Below are positions 10,687 to 22,862 of a stretch of DNA of 64,000 bases, piece by piece. Every line of letters begins with the position of its first letter. Position 1 is the stretch's first letter. The notes under the pieces are model-generated. The model was not told the DNA's origin. It saw only the letters and a program-made list of their open reading frames with translations, and ran no database searches. The translations under genes and the position numbers were made by a program. The DNA comes from Mrakia gelida (lineage: Eukaryota > Basidiomycota > Tremellomycetes > Cystofilobasidiales > Mrakiaceae), in the NCBI GenBank assembly GCA_024345305.1, contig BRON01000003.1:1922001-1986000 (forward strand), in the 5' to 3' direction.

Positions 10687-13600
10687 ATGAAGAATACCAT
10701 CTTCAAAGTGAGCTTCCTCTCACTCTCGCTCCTCAAACAGAAGCGAAGGAAGGGAAAGGGAAGGAAGTGCTCGAAGCTGACCTCGTTCGTCTGCTTTCGC
10801 TCCCTCTTCCCAGATCTTCACGCTCAAGCACTCTCTCACCCTCCCCACCCAAGTCTTTGCTTTCGTTGAGAAGATCCTGATAGAGGTGAGTTGCTTCTCG
10901 TTCGAGGAAGGCGAGCAAAGCGAAGACAAGGAAGGACGAGAGAGCTGACCTTTGGCGTTTGTGCTTGGGGAAACAACAGCACGAGATAGACCCTTCAGAA
11001 TGGGCTAAATCGTGTGATTTCTTGGCTAGGGAGTATATGAAGGGGGATGGTCAGTCCATCGTCCTCCTCTCATCGCTTGGAAGGGGCTGAGAGGGATGGA
11101 GAGAGCTCGCGAAGGGAAGGAAGGGGATTGATTGATCGAGCTGACCTCCTCCCTTCCCTTCCAGACCCTGCGCCGCTAGTGACCTTGGTGGGGATAGAGA
11201 GAGCTTATCAGGCGTTGCAGGTACGTCAATCATCTCTGATCTATACAGGTACGCAAAGAGCTGATCGTTTTGGGTGTTTTGGGCAGGCTGATACAACGAC
11301 AGATCAGAATGAGCCGTTCGTCCCTCCCTTCCCTCTCGTCTTCTTCGTCGTTCGTCTGGCTGACTAGATCGATGGTTTGGATTGACGATACAGGTTAGCA
11401 GAGGCTCCAGATAAGGTCATCGTAGGGAACCACTTTCACATCATCGACTCGTTCCAGATGCCAGGGCTGAGGTTCGACAGCATAAGAGGAGTTTGGTCGA
11501 TGTGAGCTTCGATGATTTCCTTCCTTTCGCCTTTGGCTTTCCTCCGTCTTGGTCTGGAGCTCGAGCTGATAAAAGCTTGTTTGTTCTGACTCGTACTACA
11601 GACAAGCCAACGGACCCAAGATAGCAGCAGCTCCTGGAGGACGAGCCGCGTTCTTGAGGGAGAGGTGCGATTTGGTTCGACAGGTGAGCTTGTCTCGTCC
11701 GGCTTTGCTTCGCTTTCCTTCTCTTGCTCTGAGAGGCCACGACGCTAATGATCTTCTTCTTGGACAGGTCATCCTTCGGTCGGAACATTTCACACCACCA
11801 GTGCTGGGAGGGAAGGATAGGGAGGAGTATATGAAAGTTCGTCTCGTCTCGTCGTCCTTGGTGCTTTCCTCGTTACTGGCTCCTCGCTAGCCTTTTTAGC
11901 TCGCCACGGCAGTCTACTCGACCTGGACTGACCCTCACTCTACCGCATTACTCCCTCGCAGCTCACCTCGATCAAGAACCTCCTCGGTCGTCCGAATCAG
12001 CGGTTCCTCCTCTTCGGAATGCTCGGTCGAACAGCAGAGGGAGATCTGTGTTTGGAGGACGGAGATGGGATTGTTACGCTGGATATGGAGGATACAGTGA
12101 GTTTGCGATCATCTATCTCGACCCTCGAACCCGTGGTTCGGACGAAGGAGAAGGGAAGCGCGTTCGACTCGAACCGAAGCCGACACGCGTCTTCTCGTTT
12201 CTTTCCCTCTCAGTCGTTCGGAACGGGGATGTTCACAGAGGGATGCTTAGTACTGGTGGAGGGCGAGTACACGGACGAGGAGATCATGAAGGTCATCGAG
12301 ATGGGTCATCCTCCGAGTGAGAAGAGGGCTGTTGCGAGGTGAGTTTGAAAGTCTCGCCGTCGACGCGTCTTGGTAGTCGTAGTATCTTCGCTGATCCCCT
12401 TCCCTCGCTTCTTTCAGGTCGATATACGGTCACGTCGACTTTTTGGGAGTCGGAGCTACTTCGCTGAAGGACGAGGTTCGTTTCCTCTTCGCCTTCTCTC
12501 GCCTCCTTCCCTGCTCGTTCGACCTCGTCTCTTCATCAGCTGACTCTCGGACCCCTCCATTCACTCATCGTCTCGTAGGAGAAGTACGATCGAATCGTTA
12601 AGGCTCACGAGCAGGTCTCCTTCATCTTCATCTCGGATCTCTGGCTCGACCACCCAAAAACCCTCGTCAACCTTCGTCGGATGCTCGAAGTCTACGCCGA
12701 CTCCCCCGTCCCTCCGCTCGCTTTCATCTTCTGTGGAGATTTCTCGAGTGTTCCTTGTACCGTTGGAGGAGCGGCTGGCTTAGCCAAGTACACCGGTTCG
12801 TTCAAGTTTCTCTGCTCTTCTCGCTCTCGACGCGTCAACTGTCCTTTGCTCCTTCGTCCTCGCTTCCTTTCGGTTGCTGACATCCCTCTCCCCTCCCACT
12901 CCCCTCTTTTGCCCTTCCTTCAACTCACCCTCTCCGTCGTCGAACAGACAACTTCACCCAACTCTCCCATCTCCTCGCCTCCTTCCCCTCCCTCCTCGCC
13001 GCCTCCAACTTCGTCTTCGTCCCCGGTCCTCACGACCCTTGGTCCTCCTCCACCCTACCTCGTCCAGCCATTCCCAACTCCTTCGTTGCGAAACTACAAG
13101 CCCGAATCCCGAACGCGAGATTCGTGAGCAATCCAGCAAGGCTGAAGTACTTCGATCAGGAGATCGTAGTGTGTCGAGAGGATCTGATGGGGAGGATGCT
13201 GAGGAACCTGATGGGTGTGAAGGAGGGAGTCGTTGATGGGACGGAGATGAAGAGATTCGTGAGTGACTGGTCCTCTCTACCTGGGAGCACCGAGATGAAG
13301 TTCGGAGTTGGAAAGATGAGACTGACGAGACTTTCTCGTTCATTTCCTTCAACAGCTCGTTCAAACCGTCCTGGATCAGTGCCATCTCTCACCACTACCT
13401 CTCTCAGTTAGACCAACACTCTGGGACTACGATCATACCCTTCGACTCTATCCTATGCCTACTGCTGTACGTCGCCCGCCTTTGCCTCGTCTCTGCTTTT
13501 CCTCCCTCCGCCGCCCTTCCTCTCGCTGACTCCCCGTTCCTCCTTCACCCTCTCCTTCGTTCACAGCTCATCCTCGCCGACAAGTACGAGCGTTACGAGC

Positions 13601-13808
13601 TGACGTACGAAGGATGCCACGTCTTCAACCCCGGAAGATTCGTCGGAGACGCTTTCGAATGGTCGACTTACTATCCTGCGACGCAGAGGAGCGAGCTGAG
13701 GTGAGTTTGAGGTCGCTTTCTCTCTCAACCCATCCCTCTTGCTCGAGTCTGAGAAGGTGAATTTTCTGTCTTTGATCTGGCAACAGTGCGCTCCCTGCCG
13801 AGGAGTGA
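10687..13808 (+). CDS. DPB2: DNA polymerase epsilon subunit B (Dpb2/POLE2)
   Basis: Second-largest subunit of the leading-strand replicase in the nucleus; it tethers the catalytic subunit to the CMG helicase. After a short helical N-terminus ([15 protein letters not shown]) come the OB-fold region ([37 protein letters not shown]) and the inactivated calcineurin-like phosphoesterase domain with [23 protein letters not shown] and [10 protein letters not shown], all diagnostic of the family. The C-terminus is [12 protein letters not shown]...[15 protein letters not shown], and an acceptor at 13786 adds SALPAEE and TGA 13806-13808, similar in length to POLE2 proteins. The gene has at least twelve exons, several under 60 nt. 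It converges with the Kelch-BTB gene 414 nt downstream. Confidence 0.95.
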
Positions 13809-14222
13809 TGAGGCATTGCGAACTCGGACGGACGGACGCGTCGTTTCTTTTCTTGTCCTTGCGATAAGTACCGTCTGTGCTTTTGACACGATACCTCTGC
13901 ATGCAGGCTTTCCTTAGAGAAGCGAGATATCGGCCGAGAGAGGTTCATTCATCTACGTACGGAAGCAGCGCGCGAGAGGTTCGTGAAGAAGGAAAGAAGA
14001 GAAGCAATCCGATCCGTTGCTTAGCTAGCGTGTACAAAAGTTTGGGTCGAGCGGTCAAGTAAGGGATACGTAGGGAGAGAGAGTGCGATAGAAGCGATAC
14101 AACTTTAGGTACGAGAAGGGGAAGGAGAACGAACGAGCAGCGAGAAGAACGAAAACGAAACGAAAACGCGACGCGTCGAAACCAAAGCAAAATGAACACA
14201 AGAACACCGAACCATCGCCAAT
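13809..14222. other. Convergent intergenic region
   Basis: 3' flanks of DPB2 (+) and the Kelch-BTB gene (-). Holds two GACGCGTC octamers (13835-13842, 14170-14177) and an open stretch near 13915-14023 that could be an alternative last DPB2 exon but is not supported. Confidence 0.5.
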
Positions 14223-17200
14223 TTAGACCAACCCCGTCGCCCCCTCTCTCTTTTCCGGCAGCGCCAACCCTCCACTACTCCCCACGAGCACCATCCCAGG
14301 AGGATACCTATTCGGGTTGTTCGAGTTCTTCGCGAAAACCTCAGCTCTCTTCTTCTCCTCCTTCTTCGCCTTTTTCTCTTCCTTCTCCGCGATCTTCTCG
14401 GCCGCCGTCTTCTCAGGCTTCGGAGCAGCAACCCTCCCTGCTCCTCCTCGCCCGTACATGTAGACGGTGGGAGGAGACTTCTTCCCCGAGGACGACGAGT
14501 TGGACGACGAGTTCCTCGACGAGCCTGAAGATTCGATGGAGGAGAGGACGGAGGCCGCTGGAGTGAGGGTGTTCATGGAAGCTCTGTTGAGGAGGGGAGG
14601 TCGGGTTGGATAGGAGAAGGAAGGTTGGCGATTGGGGAGGAGGTGGAACGGTGAAGCGGCGGAGGAGTTGTGGCTCGTTTTGTTGGAGGAGGACATGGTG
14701 GTAGTGGATCGAGGAGTCATTCCGAAGGGAGCAGGGGTAGGAGGAGCGGCGAGGGTAGAGAGGGTGTCGTCTGAATCGGCGGAGGAAGGACGAGTTCGAA
14801 TGGTGGTGGGAGGAGAGATGGTGTGAATCGAAGGGGGATCCGACGAGCCTCGTCGTTTGAAGTCTGGTCGATCTCGATCCGAGGAGGAGGGCGCGTCGAA
14901 GAGACCGTTGATGTGTTGTTGAGCTCCTCCTGCTGAGTAAGTGGGAGATGGTTTGGGAGGGAGGGAGGAGGGTGGAGGTTTGGGGAACTCGTCCTTGAAC
15001 TGATGTTTCCAGCCGAAGGCGCGAGAGATTTGCGAGACCTCAGGCGCGCTCGCTCCCGCACTCCTCGCCGAACCCGATCCAGCCGCTCCTCCTCCAATCT
15101 TCGACGACGCAGCGGCGAAGGCTGGAGATCCCAAGCCCGTGTCCTCTCGTTTCTTCCTCGAGAAGACCTTCGAGATCGCGAAGGATCCTCGTCGAACGGG
15201 TTCCAGCGTCGAGGAGGTCGTGTTGCTTCCGCTCTCGCTCGCAGGACTGGGGAATCCAGGACTGGTCTCTCCGCTGATTGGGAGAACGAGCGAGTCTCTC
15301 TTCGAAGAGACTGGCCACTCGGATCCAGTGTCGATTCCTGACGACGATTCCGTCGACGCCGTTGTTGTTCGAGAGATGAAGGAAGCTTGGCTGTAGTTTC
15401 CGTCGATGGCTTGGAGAGTCGAAGAGATGGTCTTCTCTTGGGGGTTGGGGAAAGGGAAGGATTCCTGCTCGTTGGGAGTGTAGGGTCCGAGCGAGTGGGA
15501 CGAGTCCGACGCGTATCGATCCGGGCTTCGAGCCATGTCCGCTGTCGTTCCACTGGTGCTAGTGCTCATTCGACGAGGAAGGGAGGGAGCTCGACTGATT
15601 TCGATGGAGGCTGGAGTGCTGGACATCGAGAGGGGACTGGGGACGAGGGCGGTTCGACCGACGGAGTAAGCTCGATCGCGTCCTTTGAGAAATCCTGGAC
15701 CTGGGTTGGCGAGCGTGGCTTGGGCGGGAGAGGTGGAGGGAGAAGGCGACTCGATGGACGATCCTGCACTGATGGTTCGCTGGCGAGGTTGAGATCCGAA
15801 GGAGGAAGAGGTGGAAGAGTCGGTGGGAGAGGGGGGAGGAGGGGTCGAGCCTCGTCGAATGGTCGCCGGAGGTTCGCTTCCTCGTCGAGGGAGAGGGTCG
15901 TGTCCTGATCGCGAGATAGGGGGTCTTGAATCGTTGAGTCCGTATACCGACATGGGTTGGCCTGATGGGAGAGAAGATTGAGGCGAAGGAGGATTAGTTC
16001 AAGGGCTTGTCTCAACACCTGAAAGGATCAAAGAGCAAAATCGAGATCCAGAACTAAAAGACTGCAAGCTGCTCACCAGAGGTCATCCTCGAACCTCCGT
16101 TTCCAGAACCCCTCCCACTTCCACCTCTCACACCCAACCCGTTGCTGCTCTCGAACCCAGAATCGTGCGACATGTTCCTTTCGCTCCCTCCTCCTCCCAT
16201 CCCACTCCCGCTCCCTCCCCTCGACATCCTCACAGCCGCCAAAGCTCCCGTCGCTCCAGCAATCCTTCCGCTTCCGAGTATCCTCCAAGCTCTGATGCAG
16301 AGCGACTCGCACTGGCAGATCGAGGCAACTTCGGCGATCCCTTCCGCTGATTCGGGTCCTAGCGCGACGTGCATGCGATGAAGGACGAGTTTCTGGAGGT
16401 GAGGGAGGTCGTACTGCTGCGACATGACGAGGAGGGAGCTGAGGACGGGAGGAGCGTTCTGAACGGGAGTGTCGAGAGCGTAGGTGTAGAAGTACTGGAG
16501 AAGAGCGAGAGCGACGGGGTAGGGTTCTGTTTGATGAGCGGGAAGAAAAGGGAAGGTCAGATGCGAACGAGAGCTCGTCGAAATTCGAGGAGAGACGACG
16601 AACCTTGTAGGTGGATCTGAGAGTTCCTGACTCGTGCTCGAGGCAAGGACTGAGTTGAAGAGCTGGATCGAGGAGGAGCAGGGAACGAGCTGGACTCCGG
16701 CGAAGAGGCGAGGTTGTTGTACTTCATCCTCTCGGCGGCGAACCAAGGCCATCTCTCCTCAAGGACACGTCGAGAGCATCGAAGTCGACGTCCGTCCTCG
16801 CAGACCATTTCTGTGAGAGAAAAAAGGTTGAGGTCAGCGAGAGCGAGGAAGGGCGAAGGGTGAAACGTGTGGAGAAGACGGACCGAAATCGGTTGTTGCC
16901 TCGTCCTCGAGCTCGCTGAAGCTGATGTTCTTCGCTCTCTGGTCGAGACCCGAAGTCGAAGGTTGACGGTAGATTCCAAAGGATTCGAGATCGACCGAGA
17001 CGATGTGAGAGTAGTTGGTAGCTCGTTTGTTGTCTGCGACGAGAAAAGAAGAGGTCGAGTCAGCTTCATCTCTCTACTCCGCTCGAAGATCTCGAACGAA
17101 ACTGAAACTCACAGTCTTCGAGCATGTTCGTCCTCTTCGATCCAAAGATGAGGTACGAGCTACAAATGGGATCAAGGATACCTGCAAAGCCGTCGAGGAA

Positions 17201-19065
17201 ACGAGGTCAGTTTGAGGGGAGGAGAGATTCGACAGAAAGCGAGACGAGACGCGACGAACCTCGGTTCCACGATCCAGTCTTCAAGCAACTCGCTCCTCCG
17301 ATCTCGACAGGCTGCCACTCCAACGTCTTCAGATCCAGGGCCCACAGACAGTACTCCTGAACCTGAAACGATCCAAGCCGGAGTAAAAACGAAAGACGAC
17401 GCGTCAATCAAAGGGACTCGGGGAGGCGACGAGAAACAGGGGAGAGCGAGAGACGCGACGTACGGAGCTGGCGAGGTAGATCCCTCCGAAGAGCAACCAG
17501 TTCCCCAGTCTAGCTCCACTCGGAAACCTGAGCCCCTGAGGACCACTCCCTTTGATTCCTTGTCCTCTCATCTCCTCTGATCGGTCGGTGAGAGTGAAGG
17601 ATTCGGAGGGAGCAGGACCGTCCGGATGAAGGACCTCGAGAACTCGTCGAACGTCGGTGAACTGGGGAAAACGTGCAAGAGCGATGGTTCAAGTCAGCGA
17701 AGAGTGATAAAGAGAAGAGATCGAAAGAGGATCCAGGTCGAAGAATAAGGGAGGGAAGGGCTGAACTGACGTTGTAGTTCGAGTAAAGCATGATGTCCTG
17801 CTTCGTCTCTCCCTCCTCCCTCTCCGCTGTTCTTCCCTTCTCCCCAGCCACACACGCACTTCTATACATCCCTCTCTCTTCGACCCTCCCACCTCCCATC
17901 CCCTGACTAGCGATCCACTCCTCCCTCTGCAAGTCGAACACTCCAATGTCCTGCACGTAGTCGGCCTTCACGTCCTGTCCTCCGACGATGACCAGTCTGT
18001 TGGCGGTGACGGCTGAGATGTGAGCGTATCTCTGAATGGGAGCGAAGGCAGCTGAGGAGGTTGGGGAGGGGTTGGGAAGTCGCCAGGTCGAGGAGGGTAT
18101 GTGGAAGAAGTAGAGGTCGGAGAGACCGACGAGGGTGGGCGTGGGAGAGGAGTCGACGAAGGTTGAGTAGCCCATACCACCTGTGGATGAACAGAAAAGA
18201 GCGAGATAAGGTCAGTACAGGTTCGGGAACAGTATAGAGATGAGATGAGGATCTGAGACTCGCCAAAGAGCACCAAATTATCCCTCCAGACGTCAATCGA
18301 ATGGAAGTAACGAGGTGTCGGACTTCTCGTCTCCTCTCCCTCTCCATTCCCAACGATCAACGTCCAAACGAACGTCTTCGTGTCCAGCATGTAGAGATGA
18401 TTCATCATCTTCCTCTCGTCGACCACTGTTCCAACCAACCCATATCGAAAATCAAAGTCAAAAGCGAGAAAGGGTGTCAGATCAGGGCGGAGAACGAGAG
18501 AGACGACGAGCGACGAGCGAGCTGTCGAAGGGAGAGAGAGGAGGGACAGTGAGACTTACGTCGTCCTCCAAACAGAAAGATCTTGGGCAAGGGAGAAGAA
18601 GCGCTTGAGGTCTTATCTGGTTCGTAGAAGGTGAGAGAAGCGCCCTGACAAACGGGTGATAAGGCAAACAGGGAAAAGGAAACGGAGGAGTTAGCGAAGG
18701 CGAAGGGAGGGCTGAGCTCGTCGTTTTTGAAGCCGCCTTGAGAGCTCCTCTAGAGACGTCTCTGGGCGACAACAGCATGGCTAAGACAGCCCCTACACCT
18801 CACCGGCTCATCGAAGAGACCGGTCGACTTGTCTCTTGACTCCCTCCTCCTCCTCCAAGAGACGAAGAGAGCAAGACGAGGGCAGGAGCTGAGCTCGACC
18901 TTTCTCTCCCTCCTTCCTTCTCCCCCGCTGCTCCTGCTGCTGCTCCAAGATGTGAAGAAAAGAAGAGCCAGCTGAACTCACGACCAACGGAGGAGGTATC
19001 TCCCCTCTACAGCTCTTCATCCAGCATCCCAAATCATCGGCGTTCAAGCTTATTGAAGCTGCCAT
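14223..19065 (-). CDS. Kelch-BTB protein, Ral2/LZTR1-like
   Basis: Likely adaptor of Ras/MAPK signalling or a ubiquitin ligase, by analogy with fission yeast Ral2 and animal LZTR1, which share Kelch-then-BTB order. The start MAASISLNADDLGCWMKSC leads to IPPPLVGASLTFYE and Kelch blades with paired glycines: IFLFGGR, DNLVLFGGMGYS, NRLVIVGGQDVK, GNWLLFGGIYLAS, plus blade tails WRLPNPSP and LEWQPVEIGG. A BTB fold follows (FEMVCEDGRRLRCSRRVLEER, then PVALALLQYFYTYALDTPV and QKLVLHRMHVALGPESAEGIAEVA). The last 570 residues are one long exon, Ser/Pro-rich and disordered, ending in a Lys/Glu coiled segment EKIAEKEEKKAKKEEKKR and GLV. About ten introns, most in the Kelch part. Exact orthology is inferred. 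Confidence 0.87.
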
Positions 19066-19698
19066 GCTGCTGGAGGGATTGGGGTCGAGAAGATCGACGG
19101 GGAGTTTAGCCGATGCGAGGAGATGGTTGGGCTCTGCTTGCTGCTTCGTGGAGAGGAGGAGCGAAGGCTATGGGCGAGAGAGCGGTCGTAGAGAAGTCCT
19201 GTTGAGCTTGAGCGAGGCGGGGGTGGTGGTTTGGTAGAGAGGAACGAAACCGGACTCGTTTCTTGGAAAAAGGCGTTCGGAGAGAAAGGGGTACTAGCGA
19301 GCTCTCCTCCTCCCTTCCCCTCCTTGGGGAAAGCAGGAAGACGACGATCTCCGTCTCGTACAGGTCTTTCGGAGCTTCGGAACAAGTAGGGGAGGGAAAA
19401 CATGAGAGGTGAGACTACAGGGGCGGAGTATCTCGCTGCTGCTTCTTTGCTGCTCTTGCGCGCGTCGTGATCAATCGTGGGTGCGAAGAAGAAGGAAAAA
19501 AGCTCCGTTGGTTCAGTCTAGTAGTCTATGATTGGGATCTACAGTGGTGAAGGGCAGTCTAGAGGGTATATGGCGATTGATCGAAAGCCTTGGTTTATGA
19601 AGGTACGCGAAGAAGGCGAAAGCGAAGCGGACCTGATCGTTAAGTGAGACGCGTCGTGATTCGAACGAAAGGGCTCGGAGAGAAGCGGGGAGAGAGAA
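19066..19698. other. Intergenic region upstream of the Kelch-BTB gene
   Basis: About 630 nt; promoter side of the Kelch-BTB gene and 3' flank of the DUF3605 gene. One GACGCGTC octamer (19648-19655). No gene recognised. Confidence 0.5.
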
Positions 19699-20933
19699 CT
19701 AGAGTTTTGGTTTCCTCCTAGCAAAGACATGAAAGTGAGGGAGGAGCTGATGATGCAGACGAGAGGTGGGAGGGCGAGTCAGTGAGGAAGCGAAGAGAGG
19801 ACGAAGAGGGAGGGAGTCGGTCGAGAGCTCACCTTGACGCTTTGCAGTCTCGGAGGGTTCAAGAACTGCGGGAAGCGAAAAGACGGACTGTCAGCGAGTA
19901 TATATCAAAATAGAAGGGCGACTTTAGACTCACCCAAGCAGTCTCCCACTCGTCCTCCTTCCACCGATCCGAAACGAAGTTTCTCAACTCGACCGCCACA
20001 TCTCCTTCCTGACCTCCCGCATCCTCTCCTTCCATCCCCGTGAAACCCGACACTCCATCCTCCTCTATCTTGGGTGTGAGTTGGGATGGCGGGATAAAGG
20101 GGAGTTGTGACCACTGCATAGATAAAGAACGAGCGTGAGTTAGACGCGTCGAATTCAGACCTCGCGAAGGAGGAGATAAGAGAGAGGAACGAGGAAACGA
20201 ACGATAAGGACGTGGCAGACATCGCGAGGTGTGGAGTATGGCCAGTCTGGTGCGAGCGAAGGAAAATAACCCAATCAGCTCAGGATGAGGTGAGAGAGCG
20301 AAGAGAGAAGGTGAACAGAAGCTCACCGTTGGCAGCGAGGCAGTACTGTCCTTCGCTCGTGTGCCGACTAAAGTATTCCTGACCGTGACCGTTGACGAGA
20401 GGCGGAGGACTGGAGAACCTGATCCTCTTCGCGAGGATATAGCGTTCTTTGGAGCAGGAAAGGAGGAGAGAAACGGTGAGCTTCGCCTTCCTCCGTCGAA
20501 ACTCAAAACGAGAGCTCAGGCTCTCACCTGTTGAGCCCTGCCCGAACTTCTGCTTCACCACCTCGCTCCAAGCGTCGTATCGCTTCTGAAGACCTGGAGG
20601 TCTACGAAGTCGACCTAGAGTACTGTTGTTTAGAAGCGACGGGTAGAGGAAGGAGTCAGCCCATCCCCATCGAAATCTGGAACGAGCTCACACGTTCTCC
20701 TTCCTTCCTCTTCCTCCTCTCGCCTTGTCATCCCACTCTCGCCCCCATACCTTCGAGATTCAGGAGACTCACCTAGTTCTGATGATATCCTTCAGATCCT
20801 CCCAGGAGAACATGACGGGGTAGCTCTGGATCTCCTCGAGCGTAGGGAAACCCTCGACGTCTGAAGGTGGAGGGAGAAGAGGGAAGTCGAGTTTGATGCT
20901 CAACGAGTAGGGTATCGAGGGGGTCACCGTCAT
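19699..20933 (-). CDS. DUF3605 / GIG1-type protein
   Basis: Cytosolic fungal protein of the family that includes the N-acetylglucosamine-induced Gig1 of Candida; its biochemical role is unknown. The spliced protein begins MTVTPSIPYSLSIKLDFPLL and shows the family blocks in order: PVMFSWEDLKDII, LGRLRRPPGLQKRYDAWSEV, GSTERYILAKRIRF, ANDWPYSTPRDVCHVLIWSQ and, near the end, WFLNPPRLQSVKLLPHFHVF. The DWPY and HVLIW blocks are each rebuilt only by joining exons, which supports the introns used (about 20325-20258 and 20206-20126). A low-complexity insert EEDGVSGFTGMEGEDAGGQE lies between the two halves. The final exon (about 19746-19699) is found through its match to the family end PHFHVFAR. Length about 240 residues, normal for the family. 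Confidence 0.85.
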
Positions 20934-21538
20934 GGCTGAAGGATCGAGGAGCGGGAGTAGAAAACGAAGGAGAAGATTGGGTTGGTTGGTTTGTTGAGTT
21001 TCGAGTAGAGCGAGTGAGGGTTGGAGGGTGAAGAAAAGCGAGAGGAGGACGTCGCTTTCTAAGTTTCAGGCTGGGAAGCCCTCGGCGGTTTCGCCGGTCG
21101 ACCTTTCTGGTAAACACGTTTGGTGAGGATCAGGAGCAACTGCATATCTCGAGGAAGATCGTCGCGTTCACGAGCTTGCATGGTGGGGCGGAGCGCAGAC
21201 GCTTCGTTTCGCTTTAGTGAACGAGCAAAAAGTTGGTCGATCTCGATCTCGACCTCGACGCGACTTCGTCTCACCCTTGGCTGAGTTTCGACGAGCAAGA
21301 TCCGAGAAAGGACTCATCTGCTGCGAGCACTATAGACCTAGAGAAAATTGTCCGTGCTTGATCTTGCTTCGAAGAGAAATACAAAAGTCTAAAACGCGTC
21401 CCTTCGACGTCGTTGCTCTCTTTCGCTCGTCCCTCCAATTCAACCACAAGCGTTTATCATATCCAAGAAAAAGAGGGTGTGTAGTAGAGAAACCAGCCAA
21501 CCTGTAGCTAGGTCCCCATATCAAGCGTCCCAGGCTTC
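20934..21538. other. Intergenic region, DUF3605 gene to cupredoxin gene
   Basis: About 600 nt: promoter side of the DUF3605 gene (20934 onward) and 3' flank of the cupredoxin gene. No ORF, RNA gene or repeat could be supported. Confidence 0.5.
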
Positions 21539-22862
21539 TTAAACTCCAACAGCCCCAACGACGACAGAAAGGAATGCACCAACGATGGCGGCAGTTCCAG
21601 CGACCTCGAATCCTCGACCAGCGGCACCGGTGGATCCTCCGTAGCCTGATCCGGAGGAAGAGGAAGCAGTAGAGGAGGCGGAAGCAGCAGCGGAGGCGGA
21701 GGTGACGTTGGAGGAAGTGGAGCTGCTGGCTCCCATGGCGCTGGAGAGGATCGAACGAAGAGGACGAGGTCAGTACTCGTTCAGCTTCGAGGAACGAGGT
21801 TCTTGCTAGGCAAAGGTTTCGAATCACGTAGCCTTGAAGGCCTCGAAAGTCTTGTTGGCGGTGGGGTTGATGGCGAAGACTGAATGAACGGAAGGAGGAG
21901 ACGACGAAGGTCAGCTCGAACGCGCCGACTTTGTCGTTGGACGAGGAAGAAAGAGCGAGGAAGGGACAAGACTCACCCATTCCAGACTCGCAGTGGGTAC
22001 CAGTCTAGTAGGTCAAAGTGGAAAAAAATAGAAAGAGTCAGTCGCTGGTCGAGGCGACTTCGAACGACGAGAGGGAACGTGAGGTCGTCGTCGTCGACCT
22101 TCTCTTGGTTGACGAGCGACGATGCACGAAACGCAAGGGAACGAGATCGTGACTCACCTTGCAGTAGAACTAAAACAAGGTATCCAAGGAAGCAAAAGGT
22201 CAGCGATGTGTCGTCTCGGAAGCAAGAGAAAGCGAGAGTCGGCAACGAACCCAAACAGGCTTCTCGGATGTGACGTTGAAAGCGTATCCTCCAGGAGTTC
22301 CTCCGACGTTGAAAGCGGTAGCATCCGAGGCAGCAGTGCAGGGAGCAGCGAAGGAGGAGAGGGTAGCAGTGTGGGTGGTTCCGGGGAAGGTGAAGGTTCT
22401 GTGAGAGTGAATCGGATTGATCGAGACAGAGTCAGCCTCGACGTTCCTCGTTGTTGTGAGGGAGACGAGAAGAGGGGCGAGGTCAGGTTGTGGTACTCAC
22501 ACACTATCTGAAAGAGAGAAATCGGTCGAAGGAAGAGGAGAAAGAAGTACGAGCGAAGGTCAGCTTCGAGCGCCGAGGAACGAGAGATCGGATGGAGACG
22601 ACGAGGGAGAGATGAGCTCACCTCCAACAGCAGCAGTGACGGACTCGGGAGTGTATACGAGCTTTGAAGCTCCGGAAGCGTCCTGTCCAACAGTAACGAC
22701 GTGGTCCGCCTGTAAAAGGACAAGATCGCGAACAAAGGGAAGGGAAGGGAGTGAGCATGAGAGGGAAGCGGGAAGAGGAGGACGAGGAGGAGGAGGTGAG
22801 CTCACGGCCAGCACGGAGGAAGCAGCGAGGAGAAGAACGGAGAGAGCAGTAGAGGGGAACAT
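21539..22862 (-). CDS. GPI-anchored cupredoxin-like cell-surface protein
   Basis: Small secreted blue-copper-type protein. Residues 1-19 (MFPSTALSVLLLAASSVLA) are a signal peptide; the mature chain starts ADHVVTVG. The fold is given by YTPESVTAAVGDSVTFTFPG, a first ligand His in TTHTA, a Cys in FAAPC, and the copper loop FYCKTGTHCESGM (Cys, His, Met). A Ser/Ala-rich stalk and the hydrophobic end GTAAIVGAFLSVVVGAVGV indicate a GPI anchor. The gene is about 190 codons in about eight exons, including a 7-nt exon at 22501-22507 that supplies part of GDSV and a 12-nt exon at 22158-22169 encoding FYCK with the ligand Cys. Without these the frame fails. Similar fungal proteins are described as extracellular serine-rich or plastocyanin-like; copper binding is inferred from the ligands. 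Confidence 0.87.
22158..22169 (-). other. 12-nt microexon of the cupredoxin gene
   Basis: Flanked on the minus strand by acceptor TTTTAG and donor GTGAGT. Encodes FYCK and so places the copper-ligand Cys between EKPVW of one exon and TGTHCESGM of the next, in frame. Confidence 0.75.
22501..22507 (-). other. 7-nt microexon of the cupredoxin gene
   Basis: ATAGTGT on the minus strand, between acceptor CAG (22508-22510) and donor GTGAGT (22495-22500). It joins AAVG(G) to TFTFPG as AVGDSVTFTFPG, the standard cupredoxin strand; skipping it shifts the frame. Confidence 0.75.

Noticed and set aside
13915..14023. Alternative last exon of DPB2
   Set aside because: It would add a basic tail of about 35 residues; the acceptor at 13786 gives an end close to family length, so it is preferred.
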